Counted from the first letter of the stretch, positions 1 to 12,380 are shown. The stretch is 64,000 bases of DNA from Corinectria fuckeliana (GCA_019137255.1 WPDH01000138.1:186001-250000), one strand, 5' to 3'. Translations and numbers: made by a program. The notes: a model not told the origin generated them from the letters alone.

Positions 1-111
1 GGCTCCGAGGGTCAGCATGGGATTCAGCAGTTCCAGAAAAAGTCCAAAAACTTCAGCTGGCGGGACTTTTGGGGCAGCCGAAATCCATTCGAAGAAACTC
101 ATAACAGGTAA
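1..111 (+). CDS. C-terminal end of an unidentified protein (5' truncated)
   Basis: The first 36 codons of frame 1 are open and end at TAA 109-111. The peptide is polar and charged, with the stretch WRDFWGSRNPFEETHNR near its end. This looks like the tail of a gene that starts outside the window. No domain is visible and I do not recognise the family. It runs in the same direction as the enoyl reductase that follows, so it could be an upstream neighbour in the same cluster. Chance openness over 111 bases is quite possible. Confidence 0.3.
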   Translation, partial: GSEGQHGIQQFQKKSKNFSWRDFWGSRNPFEETHNR

Positions 112-598
112 TGTTTGTGGTCGTTTGACGCATAGACACGCTAGTATAGTCGAGCAGAGATACTACATGCAGTGAAAGCCTTGTAACCCGAGAGGTCCTG
201 TGCGAACACCCATTGGATAGACCGTAGCGTAGCGTGACCAGTATTGATCTGTTAGTCTAATGCCACCGGCCACCTTTCTCGGCTACTTTGGAGGTTGCCG
301 AGGCCCGACTCAGTCGTGTCCACAGAGTCCGTAGTGAGCCAGAGGGTAACGGTAATTGGCTCAAATGTAACCGTAGCGAATTGAAAACTGTGGCAATGTT
401 GACCGAGGGGGGACCGTCGAGGGTCTGTGTTCGCATTGATAACTAACTAGTTGCTCTCATGCCCCAAAACATTGCATCACCTCGACTACTTGGAACATGC
501 CATTACTCCAAAGGTATTCAAGTCTCACCATCAGCCGTCCAGGACTCACCAGTTTGTCTCGTTTACGCGTGATACAGCACCGCAGACATCACCACTCG
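112..598. other. intergenic and promoter region of the enoyl reductase
   Basis: No gene is seen. The stretch presumably holds the promoter and 5' leader of the gene starting at 599. An in-frame extension back to about 497 is open but contains no conserved sequence, so I treat it as leader. Confidence 0.4.
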
Positions 599-1813
599 AT
601 GAAGGCTGTCGTGGTGGGCGACAAATCGGCTCGGCTTGAGTATTCAAGACGAGTCCCCGACCTGCGCGAAGATTGCGTCCTCGTGAGACCGGTCGCCGTG
701 GCCCTAAACCCAACGGACTGGAGGCATATCGAATATGGCCGAGCCAAAGATGGCTGCATCCTGGGCTGCGACTACGCGGGCATCGTGGAGTCAGTTGGAA
801 GTGCCGTCGGCAACAAGTGGAAGCTAGGTGATCGCATCTTCGGCTGTGCCCACGGGGCCAATTTCATGAACCCGGACGACGGCGTCTTTGGCGAGTTTGC
901 GACTGTCGTTGGGGATTTGCAGATGCGCGTACCCGAATCCTTGAGCTTTGAACAGGCCGCCACTATCGGCTTGGGTGCCATCACGGTTGGCCAAGGACTG
1001 TTCCAAAAGGCCTTGCAGCTTGAACTTCCAGCCCTGACAGGCGAAATCCGACAGAAGAATATCCCAGTGTTGATATATGGCGGTAGCACTGCGACTGGGG
1101 CGTTGGGGATCCAATATGCGAAGCAGTGAGCGCATTTGGTCGCAGATATAACGATTTGGACCTCATAATTGACATCTTTATAGATCTGGTTATACAGTCA
1201 TCACAACATGCTCGCCAGGAAGTTTTGACTACGTCAAGAGTCTCGGGGCAGACTTTGCAGTTGACTACAACGACAAAGACGCTGGAGCAAAGATCCGAGA
1301 GTATACCAACAATACGCTCAAGTACGCCTGGGACACGATTAGCATTGAGTATTCGGCCCATATCTGTGCCAATGCGCTTACAACGACGTCTTCCTTGAGG
1401 CCCGTTTACGGTACTCTCCTCCCGGTCCAGAGCCCTCGAAAGGATGTCAGCACAGTTTCGACCGTCATGTATACCGTCTTTGGCAAGGAGTTCAAGTTTG
1501 GGCCCGTGCACGTACCGGCAAGTCGGGAGGACTTTGAATTCGGCAAATCATTCTTTCATCTCACGGAAGAAATGTTGGCGCAGGTAAGCGACCTTAGCCC
1601 CCTAACTTAGTGTTTCTACCGTAGAGGTCTCTCAATCAACGCTATACTAAAGCAACTCAACAGGGCCGTCTGAGACCACATACCTATCGTGTGGGTGAGG
1701 GAGGCTTGAAAGGGGTTCTGGAAGGTCTGCGTGATCTCCAAGAGGGAAAGGTGAGGGCCGTAAAGCTCGTGTACAGAGTCGCCGATACACCAGATCAATC
1801 TTCAGCTCCATAG
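599..1813 (+). CDS. trans-acting enoyl reductase / zinc-binding-type alcohol dehydrogenase (LovC-like), 3 exons
   Basis: Medium-chain dehydrogenase/reductase of the LovC/ToxD type. Such proteins act as stand-alone NADPH enoyl reductases for highly reducing polyketide synthases lacking a working ER domain. Exons are 599-1125, 1184-1583 and 1664-1813, giving 358 aa, the usual family size. The start MKAVVVGD matches the usual MKAxVV opening. Residues about 30-50 carry ALNPTDW, followed by GCDYAGIVESVG. The cofactor-binding motif GGSTATGALGIQYAK lies just before intron 1, and intron 1 joins it to SGYTVITTCSP, the expected second half of the Rossmann fold. Intron 2 (1584-1663) has GTAAGC, ACTAA and CAG signals. 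The frame is intact. No polyketide synthase is present in this window, so the partner is either just upstream, elsewhere, or absent. Confidence 0.88.
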
Positions 1814-3983
1814 AATGCCCTTGAATATACAATAGAGCTCCCTAGCAGTTCTCAGATAGTATTTTCGTACACAAAGTAGCCCTATGCAGAATGAACGGGG
1901 ACCAAAACCCTCTGCAATGTGACCCGTGCAAGGTTGAGAAAAGTAGGCAGTTTTGAAGTCCCAATCTTGCATCGTGTTTAACTTGAATGATGGAGCGTGT
2001 CCGGCTTAGTGCCTTTTTATGATGATGCCCATGTTAATCGTAAGGGCTGTCCCAATTAGACTTCCTTCCCCGGACCTAATGGTACCCAAGAAAAGGTCTT
2101 GCAAGTGGCGCTGCCAGTATTCTGGACATTAGTTAGGGCTAAGGGGCAATGTCTGGGGGGATGCTGGGTGGAAACATCCCGTTCATCATAACCGCTTTCT
2201 CTATTGAAAGCAATGGTCCCTCCGATTAGCTAGCTACACATGCCGCAAGGTGCTGTGCTGGTATGGTGGCGCCCTGGACTGGGCTAGATGCAGCCGATCG
2301 ATCGAGGTTTGCCGGTTTGGCCTCAACACTATGCACGTCCTCGGCGTACATGCCTCTCCAATCATCCCCATCGATTGCAGGTCAGCGTGAGTCCAACCAC
2401 TACTCATTATATGTTATCTCCGCTCCTTCATGCCGCTCCAGGATGGACTCTATGACGCTGGTGCGATATATGTGGGTGGGGCACCAGGAGTAATTACTAC
2501 ACAAACCTTTGTCGTAACTTTTCTTGGCTACCAGAAACTGTACAGACGTCAGGCGAGGGAACAACGCTAGGACATTTCTGACTGGGTTGTTGCGGTTCAG
2601 TGCTCTGTGATGTTCTTCCTCTCTGAGTGGGAAGCAAGGGACGTGCCTATTACGTTATTTCCATCCTTCCATCCTTCACCGACGGCGTCGTCGCTCTAGT
2701 TGGATTGGCCGACGTAGGCAATAATGGGGCTTCACCACTTCAAGGATGTAGTAATCCGCGGTCGTCTCTGACGTTACAGATCTCCTCGAAGGCTCAGTGG
2801 CGTCGTAAGCTTGAGAGTTGAATCGACCACATCTACCCAACCAACATGGTCTCAGCAGATGGCAGGGCTGTCTAGATGCCCCGCGCCACATGTCTTAACT
2901 TGACGCGGGAAAGGGGCTCAGTCACACCGACATTTGAACGTGAAGTAAAGGGGAGCTCAGGGATGATGGGGTGTAGCCATTTGGCGCTCAACCGAAATGC
3001 TTGCTGTGGCCAACATCTCACGGTCCTTTATGGAGCTTGATGGGGGTGTGAGAATCTCTCATTGATGACCTGCTACTCGGTCATACGGCATCATGGGCCG
3101 TGGAATGTAATAGATCAGTTGCATACCTAAACGCTCGTCACCACGTTGGTCGAGGCCCTGCGCGAAGCTGTCCTGCATGCTTTTGGAGGTCAATTCTCAA
3201 CCAACAGTCGTCACATAATGTGTCTCACACCATCGAAACTGGTGAAAGATCTTGGGAGACTAAGGTAGTCTGACTTGCTGACGTGTAAAATCGCGCAAGC
3301 CACATGATGATAGTCGCATGGCGGGCCTCCCACATGGCTAGACGTTGAGTCATCGTAAACCTGAATTAGCAAGTGACAGAGCAAGTGACGGCTGGTTGAG
3401 AGAAGACGCCGTCATAGAAGAAGGATGCACGATGACGATAATATTTGCTTTCGCGTTATCCTGAGCCCCCCCTGGGAGTGGACCTTTGGGATCATGTAAT
3501 GGACCGCATTATCTCTGATATCCACCGGCATTGTATTCTCAACCATGAGAGGACAACTCTTGTGAGCGACATGTCTGAGATACACCGCCTGAACCTGCTT
3601 GTCTAACCCTTTTGGCAGTCGACAACAGTCCGTGCAGAAGATGTAGTTTGCAAGCTATCGGAAGCCGCTCAACGTATTCGAAAAGAGGAGGCAAATTTAC
3701 AGAAAAAGCATGTCCTGACAATACTGTGCATACCAACTATGGCTCGTCAAGGTAGCTGTTCCCGCTTGTTCGCATATAAAGTACGGTAGCCCGACTACTA
3801 TTGAATGTGCCAGATCCCAATTCTCGCTCAAGAGCACCTATCTCACAAGAAGCCTTTGTCCCCAAGTTCCTAAGGCAACAACGCACGTTGTAAGTTTGCT
3901 GGTCTTATCGACGTGTTAGGTGTATAAGCTTACTCAAGCCATGACAAAAGAAAAGACCTGCTACGACACCCACAAACGCAAAC
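1814..3983. other. intergenic, no convincing gene
   Basis: About 2.2 kb of mixed composition. Only short open frames on both strands, none with recognisable motifs or splice structure. It presumably contains the 3' end of the enoyl reductase transcript and the promoter of the exonuclease-like gene. Confidence 0.45.
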
Positions 3984-4790
3984 ATGGACAACAAATCTTC
4001 GAGTCTGGAGATTGTCATAAAGCAGGTCGAAAAGATTGGTCTCGATGATACGCCAAGTATGGTGTTTATAGATGACACGGCTTCCTTGTCGAAAATGGTT
4101 GACTCTCTCGACGGACTTCCAGCTGTGCCACCATCGATGTTTATCGACCTTGAAGGAGTCAGCCTTTCTCGACAAGGCAGTATCTCAATCTTGCAAATCT
4201 ACGTCCTGCCTACTAAGCGAACCTATCTGATTGATGTACACACCCTCCGCGACAAGTGTTTTTCGACCCCCGGGACAAATGGCCACACTCTCAAAGAGAT
4301 CTTGGAGTCTGAGTCTACTCCCAAGGTTTTCTTCGACGTTCGCAACGATTCGGATGCACTACACGCTCATTTCTAGATCAACTTGGCTGGTATACAAGAT
4401 CTTCAACTGATGGAGCTCGCAACGCGATCATTTTCTAGGAGATGTGTCAGCGGACTCACAAAGTGTATCGAGAGAGACGCGCCTCTTTCCTCACAGGAAA
4501 GACTGACCTGGACCCAGACTAAGGACAAGGGAATTAAGCTGTTTGCTCCAGAGAAGGGCGGGACGTATGAGGTGTTCAACGAACGCCCCTTGCCCGATAG
4601 TATCAAGCGCTACTGCGCCCAAGACGTCCAGATTCTGCCGCGCTTGTGGGCGTACTACAATGGCAAACTAGGTGCAAGATGGCGCGCAAGGGTGATTGCG
4701 GCTTCAAAGGAACGAGTGCAGTTGTCTCAGTCCCTTACCTTCAACGGCCAAGGACGGCATATGGCTTTGGCTCCATCTGGGTGGCAGTGA
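3984..4790 (+). pseudogene. 3'-5' exonuclease-domain protein with one in-frame TAG
   Basis: A single reading frame of 269 codons starts MDNKSSSLEIVIKQ and ends MALAPSGWQ. It belongs to the DnaQ-like 3'-5' exonuclease superfamily (RNase D / DNA_pol_A_exo1 type). The Exo I motif is FIDLEGVSLSRQGSISILQI (DxE) at about residues 53-72, Exo II is DVRNDSDALHAHF at about 118-130, and Exo III is RYCAQDVQILPRLW (YxxxD-like) near the C-terminus. One TAG at 4374-4376 interrupts the frame right after Exo II, and the same frame resumes INLAGIQDLQLMELATR. The most likely ancestral codon is CAG (Q), changed by C-to-T in a CpA context. The rest looks unmutated, so inactivation is recent, or rare readthrough occurs. 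The TTTCTAG could mimic a 3' splice site, but splicing there would delete Exo II. Confidence 0.8.
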
Positions 4791-6855
4791 GGATACTGTC
4801 TTGTTTTCTTAGCATAGCTGTTGTGAATCGCACCAGCTTTATCTTCTGTTGTCATCGCTCTCTCCTAACTTAACCCCCAACCCCCAACCCCCTCTCGCTG
4901 ACAACTGCCTTAATACCGTTCTTCCATGTTTGATGAAGACGAATCTCGCGTGAATTGAAGCCTAGATTGCCTGTACGCACCATCATCCCTCAGCCGTCGA
5001 AGTGTCGCCCGCGCTGAAGAGCAAGGTTGACTCCATCGACGCCATTATAGGCGTCTCCGCTGCCTCCCCCCCCCCTCCCCCCCCCCAAAGCGAGACCGCC
5101 AACGACCTTGAGCTTACACCCCAATAACTTCTTGGTGCGCGACTAAAATCCCCCGTGAGGTGCTTAATGGCATTCATACTGTACGTACAGCATTCCAGGT
5201 CGCCTACTCAGTCTCGTAACTTCTCCCAAACCCAGTCACCTCCGCCCTCATCCGATTGATAGCTGGCTAATAACTGTCCAGAGGCATAAACAATCCGATT
5301 TATCACATTCTAACCCGAATTCCATTGTAACTAAGTGAGCCTACCTAACGAGGGCGCCCAGAAAGACGCAAATACTGGGGCACATGTCAAGGGAACAGGA
5401 GGCCTACCGCGCCAACACAGTGGTAGGCCTCCCACATTGGCAGGCAGGCTACTTCGAGAACAGGGCTGCCGAGTGATGGTTTGATTGGAACAGCCCTGAG
5501 ACACTGCCCCTCCCGATAATCTCCAACTGCAGCCTGCCAGTTGCTATACGAGGCGCCGTGCATCATATGCCATAGGTATATCACAGTAATCTCGCATCCA
5601 TGAGGCTAGAGAGTACGTTCAAGGCCGGGTTTGGACAACTGCAGACGAAATCCGTTGGCCATCAACAAACCTGATTTACCAAGCCTCATACCAGATGTCG
5701 CTGTGGGGTCTTGTATAATGGTGTGTAGCATTCTCTCATCGGCTTAGTCAGAATAACAGTCGGTTATGGTGATATTAAGAGTGGTATAAGTAGACAGTGA
5801 GGAAGATTACAGAACTATGATTAACACCCGTCTCTTTCCCGCCCATCTCTTTACTGTGATATGGAGCATCCCATCGGCAGTCAAGCAACATGGCAACTAC
5901 AGAGTTCATCTATGCCAACTAGGAGCCCGGTCGCAGTACTTGCACCAAGGGCGGCAAATACAGCTGTAAGAACTGTCTCCTTGTCGTCGTAGGTTATCCA
6001 CAACCAATTCAATCTACCTACCCATACAGCGATGACCACTTGAGTAATTCTAACATAGCTGTCCACATAGTATTACGGCCCAGCGTGCTAAAAGTCCCAC
6101 TGGGTTTAACACACACTCAACTACAGGTCACTTCTAGGTAAACAAGCATGGCAGCCTGCTTAGGTTCTTAAAAATAAAACCCCTGCTTTTAATAATTATA
6201 ATTAAAGGTAGTAATAATAATCTAGAGGATCTTAAATACTAATTATAATCCTGAAATACAATAGTATAGACTTTTAGGGGAAGATTAACTACTAGAAAGA
6301 CCAGCAGGCACTGTTTCTCAGCTGCTTTTACTGCCACATGTTATAGCAGCCATGCCCAGACGGCTATAGTGCAAAGAGTGCTACATGCCAATGGAAGCAC
6401 ATTATCTTCCCTCTAGCACTGGCTTGCACAGTAGACATAAGTATCCAGGCTCGAGTGCAGGAGCTTGCCGGCTGTGAGTTCAGAGGGCGTGCCGGTCACG
6501 ACAAGAGCTATCATGTAAGCAAACACAGGGCTTCACAACAGCGATGTCAACGCATTCACGGAAAAGTATGAAAGAAGGGAACAATTCCGGTGTGCACATA
6601 AGGGATGACCTCCCCCGTAGCTAGCGTAGTCCACCATGTTGTTTTCTCAGACTTTTTCCATCCTTTGGACCGTAGCTACCACGGACGCCTCCGAGACCCA
6701 CGTTTAACATAAACAACGTCGAAGAAGAAATTTCAATTATCAGCTGAGGTTATAAATTGGTGTTTTGGTTATTCACAATAGATCTAGGAATGTTTTGACT
6801 CTTGTCCTACTAGCTCAGCTTGCTTCTGGGGCAATTATAAAGCCCCAGTCACGAA
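4791..6855. other. intergenic, no convincing gene; contains a C-rich tract and a small AT-rich patch
   Basis: About 2 kb without a supported gene. A nearly pure C tract lies at 5066-5086 (one T at 5076). Around 6165-6330 composition drops to AT-rich sequence resembling the large block further on, possibly a small RIP-mutated repeat remnant. Confidence 0.45.
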
Positions 6856-9423
6856 CTAATCATCCTCTTCGTCGGATTCATCAAATTCGCCTTCCCCTTC
6901 AATATCATAGTATTCTGGAATTTCCAATCCAAGATTAGTGGTCTGAACCAGAACTCTTGCAGCAACACTCACTGCTTCTGTAGCATCCATTGTATCAAAA
7001 ACCACGCCCGCCACTTCCAAAGCGCTGCTAGCATCGGGGCCATCAGCGCCATCTGCCAATGCCAAAATATGGCCAATCATGAAGGGGAGCTCCCACTCGT
7101 ACCGCATATACGCTGGCCCAAATGTCTCTCGTAGGAGGGTGTAACATCCATTTTTAATAGCTTTCATCATCTCCCAGTTCAACCGGTGCATTACCAGGTA
7201 GGGGAAGGCGAACTCCATGACTTCGGCGTGCATCGCCAGGACTAGGGACCCCAGCAGTTCAGCGATCGAGAAGCGTCGGCTGTCGGCAACTTCTGTTCTT
7301 TTATGCTTGGGCTTTGCCTGAGGCGTACTTCGCCTTCGCCCTGGCTTTTGGGAATCATCAGTGCGTCCCACGAGCGTCACGCCATCAACTTCCTGTTCTT
7401 GCAATTGACTGTACGAAAGGATCTCTTTGATACTCTCCGGAGTCCAGTTGATCGGGCCCGTATTCTTCCAGTATCTGTCCAGAAAGCTGCGGGAAACGGG
7501 GGCACCGTGTTTGATGAACCGCGACCCCGCTCGAGAGAAGTCATTGATGCTCGCTGTGATCCTCGACGACGGGCGTCTTCGGTTTGTGAGAACCGATGCG
7601 GAAACTCCAATCTGTAGCAGGAATCGCTTGAGATAGTCGGCGGTATTCGTGGGTCTTCCTCCAACGAAGAACTGCTCTTCTCCGAGCTTCTCAAATAGAG
7701 GTTCCATGTCATACCACACACAAGTGGCCAAGCCCTCCTCCGAGACGGCGTTGTAAAGGTGTGCAGGTAGCATTATGGAGCCCCACGCATTGGTAACCGC
7801 AATTCCAGTCTCATACATGTCAGCTCGGAAATGATATAGGGCCAATCCAGTAACAATCGGAGAGCGCCTCAATAGTCGATGCTTCTTGATTGATTCCACC
7901 ATTGTATGTCTCCCACGGCCCGCAATCAGCGCCTTCGCTTTCTGCAGATGATCTTCAATAAACCAGTCGAGGACCTTTTGACTGTCCTTAAGTACTTCTT
8001 CGTTGGAAGTCGACCAATGGGGACTCTTCAGATTCTCGTGGTATCTGATATGTGATTGAAGAAGTGCGTTCATGGTCGACAATCGCTCAAAAAGAGTAGT
8101 GACTGCGGTTTCAGCGTAGTCCCTCAGTACGTGATGTATGTCGAGGGTAATTTGTGCCGCAAATATGAGAAAGAAAGGGACCTTCTGGGTTTCATGGAAT
8201 TCTTTTACTCCACGAATGAACTCATCCACAATGGGATAATCGGGAACATGATGAACAATCGTCAATGCTTCCATGAAAAGCTCTGTGATGAGGATCTCAT
8301 CCTCTTTGAACTTCTCGTGCCCGGTCTTAGCCTCCCAGTCACTCGCTGGATCGTAAACCCCAAACGTGCCGTCGGTATAGATCGGGACATAGCCTCGAAA
8401 CGGAAGACGAGCAAGAGTGTTGATGAGGCGACCGGTGTTGAAGTAACATGTCGAGGCGAGGTCGTAGAAATCGTGTTTTGTGTCCTCGTGCGTCCATGCC
8501 TCAATATACTCCGTAGAGTATCCTCTTTGGAGAAGAACCCGTGCGAAATACTCTTCGCACATGGCATAGGCACCGCCGTGATCTTCGAAGACAGGCAACA
8601 TGTCGTCTATGAGGTTCCTCGCGAAATCAATGCCGGTATTCGTCGCTATGGCCACAGCGGCTGGATCGAGAAACCGATCGTCAGCCTTGTCAACGAAGTC
8701 TGACCATATGTTGGAAACAAAGTCTCGAATTTTGCTCAGATCATCCAGCATCATCAAGAAGGTGGCAAGGGCATCCGCAAGCGACTGCGGTGGTTCAGCT
8801 TCATAGATAATGTTCTCTTGCCCAGTCTTCTCGGGTCTCTCAATGTCAGGGGCATTGAGGAAGACTTCGGACGGTTCGTAGACCGTGAGGCCACTGAACC
8901 TATTCAAAGTTTCATAGGGGTCAGGAGAGGCAGAAGCGTTGATAGACATGAGAGGTTTGAGCAGCCCACGGACTTTCTCAAGGACGCCGACAAAGTAGGA
9001 ATGTCTGATGTCAGACCGAGCGTTTGGCTCCACTCCGTGTTCACTCAGCTTTTCGCTGAAGCTAGACCTGACCGCGATAACTCGAGTAAGAGCCGTGTCA
9101 AAAGCGTCTGGAATCGAAACGACAGGATCTTTGGAAGCAGAAATGCATTCGGCCAGCGGAATAAAGTCCTTTATGGCAATGACATGCGTAGGGGCTGTTT
9201 CAGGCGCAGGTTTGGCCGGCGCCTTGCCTTTCTTTTTGCCTCCCGTTCTTGCCTTTCCTTTTGGTTGACTGCTTGCTTTCGGTTGTTTTTGTGGAGGAGG
9301 TGCATTCGAAATCAGATCGGTAGGATGCCCGCACGCCTTGGCTGTCGAAGCGAGCCATGATGCAATAGAGTTGGTATCGTTTTTGTATTCTTAATATACA
9401 CTGACCAGGGGTTTCAGCAACAT
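6856..9423 (-). pseudogene. DUF6604 family protein, full-length frame with an early in-frame TAA
   Basis: The minus-strand frame starts at ATG 9423-9421 (MLLKPLVSVY), meets TAA at 9393-9391 as codon 11, then stays open for 844 codons to a stop at 6856. The total, 856 codons, suits fungal DUF6604 proteins. After the stop it reads EYKNDTNSIASWLASTAKAC, the conserved N-terminal DUF6604 signature, then a Pro/Lys-rich linker and HVIAIKDFIPLAECI. The C-terminus is acidic (EGEGEFDESDEEDD). The expected residue at the stop is Gln, so CAA to TAA in CpA context is the simplest explanation. There is no room for an intron between ATG and the stop. An upstream start with a splice to AG at 9389/9388 is an alternative. 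The function of the family is unknown. The gene lies directly beside the RIP-mutated transposon block. Confidence 0.75.
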
Positions 9424-9518
9424 CTTGATAGAACAAGGTTGAATCAGCTGCTGAAAGCCCTCACATACAGATGTTGCGTGTCCTTTAGCAAATTTCTAGA
9501 GCAGGGGGCTAAGTGTTA

Positions 9519-11366
9519 AGTCCCCCACCCTATTTTCTGACCGGCTCTTATTTCTGACCACTTTTTCGTAATATGACTAAGGATAACTATTATTAATAAA
9601 TATTAATTAAATAATAATATAACACTAGAATTTAGGCTATTTTTCGCTATTTAGAAGGTCTAAATACTACTTAAAGTATATATTCTTAAATCTAATTTTC
9701 TTATATTTATTTAATATTCTTTTTATATCTAATATTACCTCTATTATCTTATAAGCTTTTAATATATTAGTAACCTTTATAAAGTATATATTACTATTAA
9801 ATATAACCTTTTTTCTCTTTTTAGGTCTTAATTCTTTTATTTTAGCCTTTAAGATTATTAATTCTCTTTCTTAAGATGCTAATTATATATTCTAATAGTC
9901 TAATCTCTTAGTAATCTTAACTAGGAAAAGCTAAAGTGATTAATTAAGAGATACTAATAATAGGATATTTAAGATAGCTAATTTAAGCTACTATAATAAC
10001 TAAAGTGTTTTAAAGACTATTTCTAATATAATTTCTATTTGCTTAAGTGGTATTATTAGCTGTTTTTCTAAGTAGCTTATTATTAGATTTAGTAAGAGTT
10101 TTACTAAACTAACTAGCTATAAACCTAAAGACTTTTAGCTTATATAAATATTTAAGGTTATAAGAGTAGCTTATTAAGCCTTATAATAATAGCAGATAAA
10201 AGTTATCTTACCTAATTATATAGTATTATTAAGACTAGATAACTTAAAAATCTCTTATTAGTATATGTTTTTTATAAGGCTAAAAATAACTATATTAAGA
10301 GGTTAAAAAATATAAGAAGAATAAGAAATAAGAAATAAGAGATGTATACTATTATAGTAATATATAAATATAAAGTTATTTATATAGTAACTATTATAGC
10401 TATTAATAATAAGAAGTCTTTTATCTCTTGCCTTTTTTAGTATTATATAAGAAATAAAAACTGTTTTTAACTATATAAGAGTAATCTAGTTATTAGTCTA
10501 GCTCTTTTCTAATAAAGTGAAGTTCTAAGAAGTTAGAAAATTAAGCTCTTCTAGGAAATATTACTATTAAACTATTATTTCTTTAAAGATCACTAGAGAA
10601 GGTAAGATATAGCTATTAGTGCTAATATATTTAATAATTATAATCTAAGAATAAGAACCTAGGTTCTTAATTATTATAATCTTATATTATAAGCTTTCTA
10701 GTATAAACCTATTATATTCTTACTTTTTTATAATACTAGCTTTATCCATATTATATTAATTCTCTCTAAGAATACTCTTAATCTTAGGGATTATTAGCTA
10801 TCTGAAAAAAATCTTAATATTTTTAGTTATTATCTTATTAAAGCGTATAATATTAAGCTTATAACCTTAAAGAGTTTTAATCTAAGGATTTTAGCGTTTA
10901 AATCCCTAAATCTAGTAAGATCTAAAAGGGCTAGAAAAGCTATTTTAAGTAGTAATATATATAGTAAATTTAATAACTTAGGTATAGGTTAGAGAGAAGC
11001 CTAGGTGTTCTTAGACTAAGATCTAGTCTATAAGATTCTTTTTCTAATATAAAGAGAGCTTTTAGTAATACTAATAAACTTTTTAATAGCTTTAGGTGTT
11101 ATTAAGTTAGTTTAAAAAGATTAAATATAAAATGCTATTATAGTAAGCTATAACTTACTAAGATACCCTATTTTCTATATTAAAAATAGCATTTTAAATA
11201 TCAGCTTTTATATATTTTAGCATAATAATTATAATAATATAAAAGAAATTATAATTACTTTAATATTATATAAGAAAACACAGTTAGAATGTAAAGTTAA
11301 ATAGGTGATAAAGTGGCGAAAAAGTAGTTAGAAATAAGAGCTAGTTAGAAAATAAGAAGAGAGACT
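9519..11366 (-). mobile_element. Fot1/pogo-like (Tc1-mariner) DNA transposon relic, 1,848 bp
   Basis: The ends are inverted repeats of about 50 bp. The left end reads AGTCCCCCACCCTATTTTCT from 9519, then GACCGGCTCTTATTTCTGAC. The right end (about 11314-11366) is its reverse complement with transition differences. Both are flanked by TA (9517-9518 and 11367-11368), the target duplication of Tc1/mariner elements. The length matches Fot1/pogo transposons of fungi. The interior is heavily mutated. On the minus strand near 10,570-10,600 a translation close to PSLVIFK recalls the pogo-type DDE transposase segment, which is weak support for minus-strand coding. Dead element. Confidence 0.72.
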
Positions 11367-11416
11367 TATAGCTTAAGTTAAGACTAGGTGGTCACAACTA
11401 GTAGAACTATAGTATA

Positions 11417-11668
11417 AGTTTCTTATCTTATTTTTTAACTAGCTCTTATTTTTAACCACTTTTTTATAATATAACTAAGAATAACTATAATTAATAGATA
11501 TTAATTAAATAATAGTATAATAATAAAATTTAAGTTATTTTATACTATTTAAAAGGTTTAGTTACTATTTAAAGTATATATTCTTAAATTTAATTTTCTT
11601 ATATTTATTTAATATTTCTTTTATATCTAATATTACTCTTATTATCTTATAAGCCTTTAAAAGTAACA
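11417..11668 (-). mobile_element. truncated second copy of the Fot1/pogo-like element (left end only)
   Basis: The stretch starts after TA at 11415-11416 and follows the left 250 bp of the element at 9519 in direct orientation, with many C/T and G/A differences. The similarity fades after about 11,668 and no matching right end is found. It lies only about 50 bp from the full copy. Confidence 0.6.
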
Positions 11669-12380
11669 TTTATATATAAGGTTAAACTTATAGCTTATAA
11701 AGCTATTAAGCTATATAAAACTAGTTTAAATAGCTAACTAAAAAGCTATATATTAAGATATTTATAAAAGAGTTATAAGTTAGAAATATTTTAGTTTGGA
11801 AAATTTAAATTAAATATAAAAAGTAAAGTGATAAATAAGATATAATATAAATCTTATCTAATATTACTATAATAAAAAAGGTAAAAGTAAGTATTACTAT
11901 AATTTTATTAGTTATAATTACTTAGTCTTAACTTATTAAAGTTTACTAGCTTTAACTAGTATTATAAAATCCTAGGAAAATTCTAATATATATTAGCTTA
12001 TAGTATTATTAATACTATACTTATACTATATAAAGACTTTCTCTTATTCTTATTAGCTATTATTAAATTACTACTAAATACTAGTTTTCTAAGTTATATT
12101 AATTTTTAGATAAACTCTAAAAGATTTACTATTAAAACTATAATTATAGTATAATATTATTTATTTATTTATACCTGATTTAGCTTATAGCTATTTAGTT
12201 CTTCTTCTAAGTAACTTAAACTAATTTATAATAAGAGGGAAAAACCTTAATAGTAAGCTATAAGATAAAAAACCTCTTACTACTCTTACCTAAGAGGGAA
12301 GTAAGTTAGGCTTAGTATATATATATAGTAGTATAAGTTATAAGTAGGTTTACTTTATAAGAAAAGCTAATTATATACTT

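Noticed and set aside
4325..4376. Intron ending at TTTCTAG that would remove the exonuclease stop
   Set aside because: It would delete the Exo II motif, which is conserved, and the donor is poor.
5066..5086. C-rich tract as a functional quadruplex
   Set aside because: A simple low-complexity run in intergenic DNA; no context suggests function.
8056..8703. 215-codon plus-strand frame inside the DUF6604 gene
   Set aside because: Antisense to a conserved coding frame; no domain.
9390..9410. Micro-intron removing the DUF6604 stop
   Set aside because: The possible GT-AG span is only about 16 bp, too short to splice.
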